This document shows, piece after piece, positions 56,694-64,000 of a stretch of DNA of 64,000 bases. The first letter of the stretch is position 1, and every line of letters starts with the position of its first letter. The notes below the pieces were generated by a model. The model saw nothing but the letters and a program-made list of their open reading frames with translations. It did not search any database and had not been told where the DNA came from. The position numbers and the translations under genes are program-made. This DNA is from Agelas oroides. Taxonomy: Eukaryota; Porifera; Demospongiae; Agelasida; Agelasidae. The stretch is from positions 5,250,655 through 5,314,654 of the forward strand of contig OX422184.1 of the NCBI GenBank assembly GCA_949130485.1, written 5' to 3'.

Positions 56694-57409
56694 TAAGAGC
56701 GTGGTCACGGAAATCCCACAGGAATGCACAGGAGTGCATGCACAGGAAGGGTGGGGCTAGTATCGCATTGCGGAACTTACAAGGGTGGATCTGTAATGGG
56801 ATAGCTGTTTACAGTTGCTTATAGGGAGAACTTAGTGCTTGTACGATGTTCAGTAGGGAGCTAATGGAGATTCTTGTGCAGCACCCACTTCCTATTTTCT
56901 CCAGCATAGGATTCTTTAAAGGAAGAGTAGTCAAGCAACTGTGGTGTCGCAGTGTAGACTTGTACCTTACGCATGGTGCAGTTGCAAATTGTTTGTACCT
57001 ATATATGAAGCTAAAGCAATCAACTGTATCCATGCATGCACACATCCACACTTTCATGATGGCAACTTACAAGTACACAGCAAGGCATCAATGTTACTTG
57101 AAACACAGAACATAAAAAAAGCTGAAAACAAGAGTTTGTAAGGACAGGGAAAAATAGTTTCAGTGTCCGAAGCCAGACATTTTCTCTTCCTTTGTTTTGT
57201 GTGCACAGTTGCTGTACAAATATGTATCAGGTAACTATATATATGTCATAATTAAGGCATTACACCAAACGGTTGCATAATTCAGTGGCTCTAAGGTACC
57301 AAGACTATTAATGACTCAGGAGAGTAACAATACACCTTCAAGCACCATGCAAGGTGTTCTGGACATATTGGGAGAAAGTAGTTTGTTCCAAACTAATGCC
57401 ATTGTGATG

Positions 57410-57790
57410 CTATAGGTGGCAAGAGGGTAAATGGTGTCACATTATAGTGGAACATATACAAACAAACAGGACTATTTAACATGGAGTCTATTAAATGATA
57501 ATTAATTGGGAAGAAAGTAGGCTTTGGCATATTAAGTGTTCCGATTTGTCTCAATATGCTATGTTTCAGTGCTCACAGAATAACCGTTTTATGCTTCAAT
57601 TGGGGGGAAGAGGGTAAACAGTGTCACACTACAGTGGAACGTATACATACAAACTGCACTAGAAACAACAGTTATACATGGCATTGTTGGAATAGGGGTA
57701 GGCATTGGCATACTAAGCTCCAATTTGTCGCAATATGCTATTTTTCAGTGCTCACAAAATACCTGTTTTATGGTTTTTGCAAACAATGTT
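57410..57790. repeat. two tandem copies of about 190 bp
   Basis: GGCAAGAGGGTAAATGGTGT... ending CAGTGCTCACAGAATAACCG is followed by a diverged second copy ending CAGTGCTCACAAAATACCTG. Non-coding. Confidence 0.55.
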
Positions 57791-57879
57791 AGGTTGAGCT
57801 CTGGTGCACGTATGCCTTGCAATTATACTTGAATGCTAGCACTGGTTTTGCTCAGCCTAAGATATGCACAAGCCAAGGG

Positions 57880-57992
57880 GGAAGAGGGAATGGGGGATCA
57901 GAGGAGGAGGGAGGGGGAAGGAAGAGGGGAAGAGGGAAGGGAGGAGGAGAGGGGAAGGGGAGGGGGAGGGGGAGGGGGAAGGAGGGAGGGGG
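57880..57992. repeat. polypurine G/A tract
   Basis: About 110 bp of GGGGAAGGGAGGAGG-type sequence in the intergenic region. The remaining sequence from 56800 to 59040 shows no supported gene. Confidence 0.8.
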
Positions 57993-59045
57993 TTACCAAT
58001 GTATAGTTAGTGTGAGGTGAGTTTATGTTTAACTTACTACACTAAATGCATGGTCTCAATGTTCGGAGGTCTCAAGGGGGGAGTGAATTAATTAACTTAC
58101 AAGGCATTCTCTTTGAAGTGTGCAACCAGAGTTATGAGCTGAGAAAGGAAATGTACAGTCAGCAGATATAGGTATACTACATTTTAACTGAATGAGTTCA
58201 TGTCCGATCCTCACTTCTTCTGTGGAGCATGATTAGTAAGTGATACCAGCATTTGCTCATGGATCTGGTGCAATAGTTTACATTCCGGGTTATTACTCAT
58301 ACAGTGTATATGTGTCACAAGCTAGAGATGACAAGTGATTTCAGATGAATACGTAACCATATCAATATGGGGACTTCTACAAACTTTTTATAATAATATT
58401 ACACTGTGACATTAGCTTTAAATTAGATATATATTAGTCAGTGAGGGCAATATGGGGCGCAACACGGAACAAATTTTTACAATAGGTCATTGTGGTAACA
58501 CAACACTTAATAATTCACACACTATCAAAGTTACAAACAATGTACACTATTAATAGCTACATATCAAAACAAAGGAATATCATGTAATAACAGAAGTAGC
58601 TATACCTTTTAATTAATGCAGTTATATAGCTCATTACGTCACTAGCCTGTATACCTTGAAGCAGAAGTGATGCCATGTCATGTTTCTATCATTAACTCCT
58701 GAATCACACCACTTATAGCTATCACATTGGATCCACACAGAATCATATTCAACATACAGAAGGCCACACTAGGGACACCGTTGTAGGTTTATTCTGCTGA
58801 CTTACTATATACTTGGGTTGTAAGTATGCCCCTCTAAGCTAGAAACAGCACCATTATGTCTACAGACAATTTGCCTTGCTTATTAATTATTGTTAATACC
58901 ATGGTACATCCATACACATGTACAGTGTGGAAATAACTGCAGTGACAGCATATGACAAAGTGTAAAGGCCAAAAATGAATCCACTAATTGGAAAGTATTT
59001 GATCTTAAGTGGTTGGAACTTGGAAGACCCACCTCCCACACAGCA

Positions 59046-59370
59046 AAAACTACTTGGTTAAAATGACCTTGAGTGCAGGTTACTGCAGTATCAGGCTTCA
59101 TTGAATGTGTGAGTCTATGATTAAAGAAATTGAAAACACAATTACATGTATACATCATCCATCAACCCCCTCACAATTCCATCTAGCTTCAAAGGGCTAG
59201 CCGAGACCTTGCCTGCTGGCTACTCTGCTAGCTAGCTCTTTGAAGCAAGATGGAATTGTGAGGGGGTTGATGAATGTGTTTTGGAATTCCTTTAATAATA
59301 CTACCCACCTGTTCAATGAACCCTGAGACTGCAGTAACCATGCACTTGTGGTCATTTTAACCAAGTAGTG
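59046..59370. repeat. long inverted repeat, arms of about 150 bp
   Basis: The inner arms are nearly perfect: CATCAACCCCCTCACAATTC and ATCTAGCTTCAAAG at 59158-59193, with the complement at 59236-59272. The outer arms are diverged: CTACTTGGTTAAAATGACC and GGTTACTGCAGTATCAGG at 59048-59094, with complements at 59328-59370. The loop is about 30-40 nt. No coding capacity. Confidence 0.65.
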
Positions 59371-59754
59371 ACGTGCACCATTTTCCCATTAGGGCTTCCT
59401 TTACTTTTTGCTTTGCTTGTTGTAAGTTTTACTAAAACGATTGTACATAAGCAGAAGACCATGCAGGCTATTGACTCATATAGCTATCATCCTTATTGTA
59501 CTTTGTGTACTCATTTTGGCCATTTGGCCGTATAGTTATGTTAGCTATTTAGGCGTTCATGTTGGCCATATCTGGAGGGTGTGCAAACAGTGCAGTCTAT
59601 AATTGTGTTGATGGGATCTCCTTTCCATTACAGTGCTAGGTCTGATATGCAAATCATACTGATTATAGCAAGATGCAATAAGACACATAAAGCTACATTT
59701 AATAAGCACTAAGAAGTCATCTGTACGTAGCTAAAAAGGTGGGGGATAGGAAAT

Positions 59755-60059
59755 CTAGTGAAGTCCATTCTTGATGTCACTAGCCAGAGTGTCTAGTCCA
59801 ATTTCCTTTAGCACACTAATCAATATGTTCCAGCTGAGAGGCTTGCCTCTTCCTCCAATCCACAGCCTCAAAATTTCTAAGTTAATCTGTTCCGCATCTC
59901 CATGGTATTTTGTGACAATTGTGCTGACTTCTGCTCCAGTTTTGTCGTTCAGTAGTAAAACTCCAAACATGAAGTACTTTGTGCTGATTTGTTGGGGGAT
60001 GTTGATGCTACCACTCTTGCCTGGGAAGCTGATAAGATTTACTAAGTTTGGCTTTTCAT
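59755..60059 (-). CDS. death-domain exon
   Basis: TGTTTGCAG acceptor; stop at 59755. A GVLLLNDKTGAEVSTI segment leads into DAEQINLEILRLWIGGRGKP and WNILISVLKEIGLDTLASDI. The LxxWxxGRG and WxxLxxxLxxIGLxxLAxxI patterns are the core of a death domain. Confidence 0.75.
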
Positions 60060-63000
60060 CTGCAAACACAATAAAAACAGAAAGGACATGTAGCATGACT
60101 TAAGTAATGAACCAATCTACAGGGCACTGGACCAGTGTTTCTTTTGGGGGGAGATGCCAGTTGTCCCTCCACCCCTTAATTGAAAGTCTTTCCCATCATT
60201 ACAAGCAAATATAAAATGTAGTTATATGGTAAATGCATAATTACACAATCATGCAGTTCATGTCGATTTTCAATAACAACCCTTTCTGCTCCATACACAA
60301 AGAACCTCCTCAAGATCATTTTCAGACAGTTCTCCAGGTGATTCTATCACAGTTTTATCAACTTGACCAAACCTCATAAACTGGTCAAAGGGGCCTCAGA
60401 TACCCCTTATGAAGCCTAAAAATAAAAAAAAATTTCTGGAGGAGCATGTCCCCAGACCCTGCTACATATTGGTGTTCCTACAAAGCACCATCTTACTTCC
60501 TTGCCCCTCTTTACTTCAGTATTCTCTGCTTTTGCACCTCTTCAAAAAATTTAGATGAAATCCTGCACTGGACATATAATTGATTTCCTCCTGGCAGGTA
60601 CAGGAGGGTTCAGTTGAGCTTATTAACCATGGTGCAATTCATGTAGGATGGCTTCCGTTTTACCATACTGCAAGCAACTTAAAACTGGGCAGAAGTCTGG
60701 AAATGAAGCTAAATGTGTATAGTAATCCCAGGCTCACTGCAGGTTATTAACTTACATGGTTCAGGATCAACTTCAGAATCAGTTTCCATTCTTCTAGGAG
60801 GAACAGGACCTGCACCTAACATGCATATGTCCAACAGAATCATTAAGTACATAATTATGTTGATGAAGACTTTATCACATTAGCCATACCTTACTTCTAG
60901 ATATACACATGTGGTACATTCAGTAATCACTATGTATTCTGAGTTTAGTGACACGAAAGAGGCTAGAAAAATATACCTGTCTTTTCCTCTTTGTCGCAGC
61001 CTCTTTCTGAAGACTGAGCATTCTTTATACCTATGTGCGCAACCATGGCAGAAGAACATATTTCAATGACATGAATACACAATTTGGGTACAAAGGACAT
61101 CAGGTGTTGTATAAGTCACAAGGACTGCTTAGCCAATACCTATCTGGTATACGCAAACTGGTACACTATAACGTGCTTGATTACACCCGAGATGAGAAAC
61201 AACGGATTTACATAAATAACAAATAACTCTAGCCCACAACACCACAACCACACAGGATGCTCACAAAACTTCAGTACTGTGCTTTGCTCAACGTGCGAGT
61301 GTAAAGCAGGTGAAGGCGTGAACTCTGAAGCATTCTAGCTAAGGTAAATCTGCAGGACTTAACTGTAGGTTCTGCAAGCATCTTGGGGTGAGGTTAAGAT
61401 AAGCCACCATCAATTTTTCCTCACAGCTGAGCGTCTTTGTGTACTGTTAGTGCCACATCATCTCTATTTAGATGTGTAACAAAACTAGAATAAAAAGATG
61501 ACCCAATCTTAGTTGTGGTCTGCATGGTGAGAATAATAGGGGAGGTATTGTGTACTTCTCCTTATAGCAATCTACAGTTCCCTACTCCACTAAGTATTGA
61601 GAATTAACTACTTTTGCAATGGTTGTATGGTTGTTGTGATATCCCTGAATCTGGTTCATCTCTCTCCCAGTCTTGAGACCCTCCCTCTGCACTGTCCAGA
61701 TGAACAAAAACTGTAAGGGAAAAAAAATCGTGTCACTATGAAAGTGTCTAGATTCTCTGCCATGGATTTCAATCTTAAGTATACTCCAGTGGTATGGTGA
61801 CAATCACACTCATGACTAAGTCATAGCCTGATTGATCACTACTGTATACTGAAATGCAGGAGGTTACACGTACAATGACAATACCAGGCAACACAAGCTG
61901 TTGGGAATCAGCCTTTGACGATGAGCTTAGAAATGCATCACTACCTTTAAAAATGATGATCAACAGTGCATATACATACTATCAGGTAGCTATGAACTAT
62001 CATCCCAATATATCAATGGAATTGAACGAACAAGTGATAAGCGTCATGAGCCTAACGATGAACGTAATGTTAACAAAATTGTCTGTCTGCTGCCCACCAT
62101 CCACAGAACCCTTCTACTAGTCTCATGCCTAGACCCCACCCACACGAGGAAAAATGGTCTGGTAAACAAGTCAAATTTTTGGGGCTAGCGTGCACTTTTG
62201 GGACTAGTGCAACCTAGCAACATTAAAAACATTCACCAGACCTGCTCAGGGTTTCATACAGGATTTTGAGTTTGGGGGGAGGGGGGGAAACAGGATGATA
62301 GCAGCGTGCATAAGCGTGCGTGCCTACTAGGGGGGTCTGGGGCATGCCCCCCCAAGGAAAATTTTGAATTTAGATCCTCTCAGATTGCTTCTGACGGAAT
62401 CTGGGACAAACTTTCCAAACAACATTTTGATGACACATACTTATGTCCAGTAACATGTAAAATTAAATAGCTAATATTGATGGCACCACAATAATAACTA
62501 TACTCAATTTCAAGATTTCTGGGGGTGGAAAATTGTGGCTGGGGAGGGAAAATTCTGGCTGGGGAGGGAAAATTCTGTATGAAACCCTGCCGCTCAAAAA
62601 TGGCCAGATACTCGTGCAGAAAGGCACAATTTTACTAGTGTGAGAGAAGTCCTATGTAATACCTGCCTGCCCCACATTGTGTGCAGGGGAAGCACCTGAT
62701 GAGAAACTAAAGATTAGGCTAAACCTGTTATGTCTAGCTTCCAAACCATACTGACACTAGTCTCACAAGTCATACCCTTCACAGAGAGGAAGGGTCTGGT
62801 CATGCTGCAACCATCGAGTTGTCGCCACGGTAGAAACTTGCTGTGACCAATGAGATCCGCACTCTTCGGAGATTGCATCCGTTACCATGGAGTAGCAATT
62901 ACGTCACAGCGTATTTAGCGGATGTCTTCTCTAACCGTGCTGTTCAATAATTGTGTTCCTCAGTGACAAATCGTCAGCTGCAGCGTGACCAGACCCTTAC

Positions 63001-63457
63001 TCTCTGTGAAGGATGTGGCTTGCGAGACTAGCATGACACTAGCACTGTATGCATGTATACTGAATTGCAGGAGGTTGCACATACAACCACTCTTAAACTT
63101 GTAGTATTGGCTCACCTAGCTTGGCTATATACACAAAACTGTACACTAATCCACTAACTCACCACCTGGTTCTGGTAGTTTTTTTAGCAAGACTTGAAGA
63201 GTGCGGTACTTCTTGACAACACTGTAGAAGACTTGATACTTTGTTGGGTCTACCTTGACTTGAGTGATGACACATTGGATTAGGTCATTAGCTCTTTGAA
63301 GTGGAGGCGTTGCAGTGGTACTCACAATCCTGCTGTAGTCCAAGTCATCGAGCAGCTCTCTCAAGTCGTTAGCAATGAGAGTGAGGTTTCCTGAAATCAG
63401 CATAGCAATAATATTGGTATTCTGTTCAATAGATTTCACTTGAGGAGAGTCATCCAT
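59755..63457 (-). CDS. CARD-like plus death-domain protein (4-5 exons)
   Basis: The N-terminal exon (63163-63457) encodes a CARD-like six-helix domain and the last exon (59755-60059) a death domain. Middle exons are tentative: 61612-61712, 60977-61022 (or 61030) and 60756-60809. With the 101-nt exon included and the 61022 start, the model is 801 nt (266 residues). Skipping that exon and using 61030 gives 708 nt (235 residues). Both stay in frame. CARD and death domains are homotypic interaction modules of apoptosis and innate immune signalling, so this is probably a cytosolic adaptor. It has no catalytic domain. Domain calls rest on helix pattern and resemblance to sponge proteins I remember, not on a search. 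Confidence 0.55.
62247..62591. mobile_element. TIR element with GGCAGGGTTTCATACAG ends
   Basis: CAGGGTTTCATACAGGATTTT at the left is inverted at the right (AAAATTCTGTATGAAACCCTG). It carries the GGGGGG..GGCATGCCCCCC repeat block inside, and a short tandem GGGGAGGGAAAATTCTGGCT near the right end. Confidence 0.65.
62757..63031. mobile_element. MITE with CTAGTCTC(G)CAAG ends
   Basis: CTAGTCTCACAAG at the left matches the inverse of CTTGCGAGACTAG at the right. Pairing extends through CTTCACAGAGAG and AAGGGTCTGGTCA. It lies in the intron after the CARD exon. Confidence 0.7.
63163..63457 (-). CDS. CARD-like exon
   Basis: ATG at 63457 begins MDDSPQVKSIEQN. The pattern LTLIANDLRELLDDLDYSR, LQRANDLIQCVITQVKVDP and FYSVVKKYRTLQVLLKKL fits a CARD fold. 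An acceptor-like TTGTAG at 63484 suggests a 5' UTR intron. Donor GTGAGT, phase 1. Confidence 0.6.
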
Positions 63458-63514
63458 TCTTTCCTGGAGATGTATTGTGTAGCTACAAGGCAAGACAAAA
63501 CATGAGACTACGTA

Positions 63515-64000
63515 TTCTATTAGTATAATTAATAGCATGGTTTCGAGTGCAATTTAGGCGAGTGAATGGCTATTAATTGCATGAGGCAAAGCCAAGTGCA
63601 ATTATGCCATTCATGAGTGCTATTAATTCCAAATTGTACGAGAAAACATGCTATTGATTGCTAATCATAAACTTTGCCAAGTTGACAGGACACTACAATA
63701 AGTATGAGTATGTATGAGATAAGCATGTTTATGGTATACAAGTTTACAGTACACTGTATAGTTTACAGCAAATTGTTGTTACTTACAAGTTTACAAGTTT
63801 ATAGTACATCAGATAGTTTACAGCAAATTGTTGGTACTTACAAGTCACTGACCAATCAGTGAGCTATTACACTTTTGCACTGTTGACAGTCTGTTTTTCA
63901 ACCAATCAGAGAGCTATTACACTTTTGCACTGTTGATAGTCCGTTTTTCAACCAATCAGAGAGCTATTACACTTTTTGCACTGTTGTTCAGCCAATCAGT
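63515..64000. repeat. dispersed repeat, copy 2 (cut by window end)
   Basis: Same orientation and order as 43115-43660, ending in tandem CAATCAGAGAGCTATTACAC units of about 57 bp that run off the window. Confidence 0.75.

Overview
The window looks like nuclear DNA of a sponge, most likely a demosponge. This is inferred from gene content: a huge metazoan fibrocystin-L-type receptor and a small CARD/death-domain adaptor. Other signs are canonical GT-AG introns of modest size and very dense short inverted-repeat transposons. No bacterial gene organisation is seen. The species cannot be named from the sequence alone. All genes that I can support lie on the minus strand.

Layout. (1) 253-1935: an intronless 560-residue PLP-dependent group II decarboxylase (histidine/serine decarboxylase-like), with a TATA-like box just upstream. 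(2) 2762-4637: the last two exons of a gene with a tesmin/TSO1-like CXC cysteine-rich domain; a decayed relative lies at 15440-15909. (3) About 4.7-23 kb: mostly mobile-element debris. It includes a 5.6 kb hAT-like element with a perfect 8-bp target duplication (13654-19242), a 5'-truncated LINE end with a tetranucleotide tail, several MITE families with long terminal inverted repeats, and near-perfect hairpins. (4) 23200-56576: one very large gene, which I reconstructed as 21 exons whose phases all agree (15,198 nt, 5,065 residues). From the N-terminus it encodes a signal peptide, a CAP/SCP domain, IPT/TIG repeats, a PA14 domain, a fibrocystin-L middle region, more IPT/TIG repeats, a cupredoxin-like region, seven IPT/TIG repeats, two G8 plus parallel-beta-helix modules, a membrane segment and a cytoplasmic tail. 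(5) 59755-63457: a small gene that joins an N-terminal CARD-like domain to a C-terminal death domain.

The most notable observation is the CAP/SCP domain at the N-terminus of the fibrocystin-L-like protein. The vertebrate PKHD1L1 protein begins with a signal peptide followed almost directly by the first IPT domain. Here the signal peptide belongs to CAP exons, and these splice in a compatible phase into the exon that starts the first IPT. A second oddity is exon structure: the first third of the protein is split over 20 exons, while the last two thirds sit in a single 9.8 kb exon, and one intron uses a GC donor. Exon borders were read by eye from splice motifs, phase and remembered family patterns. 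They need RNA evidence.
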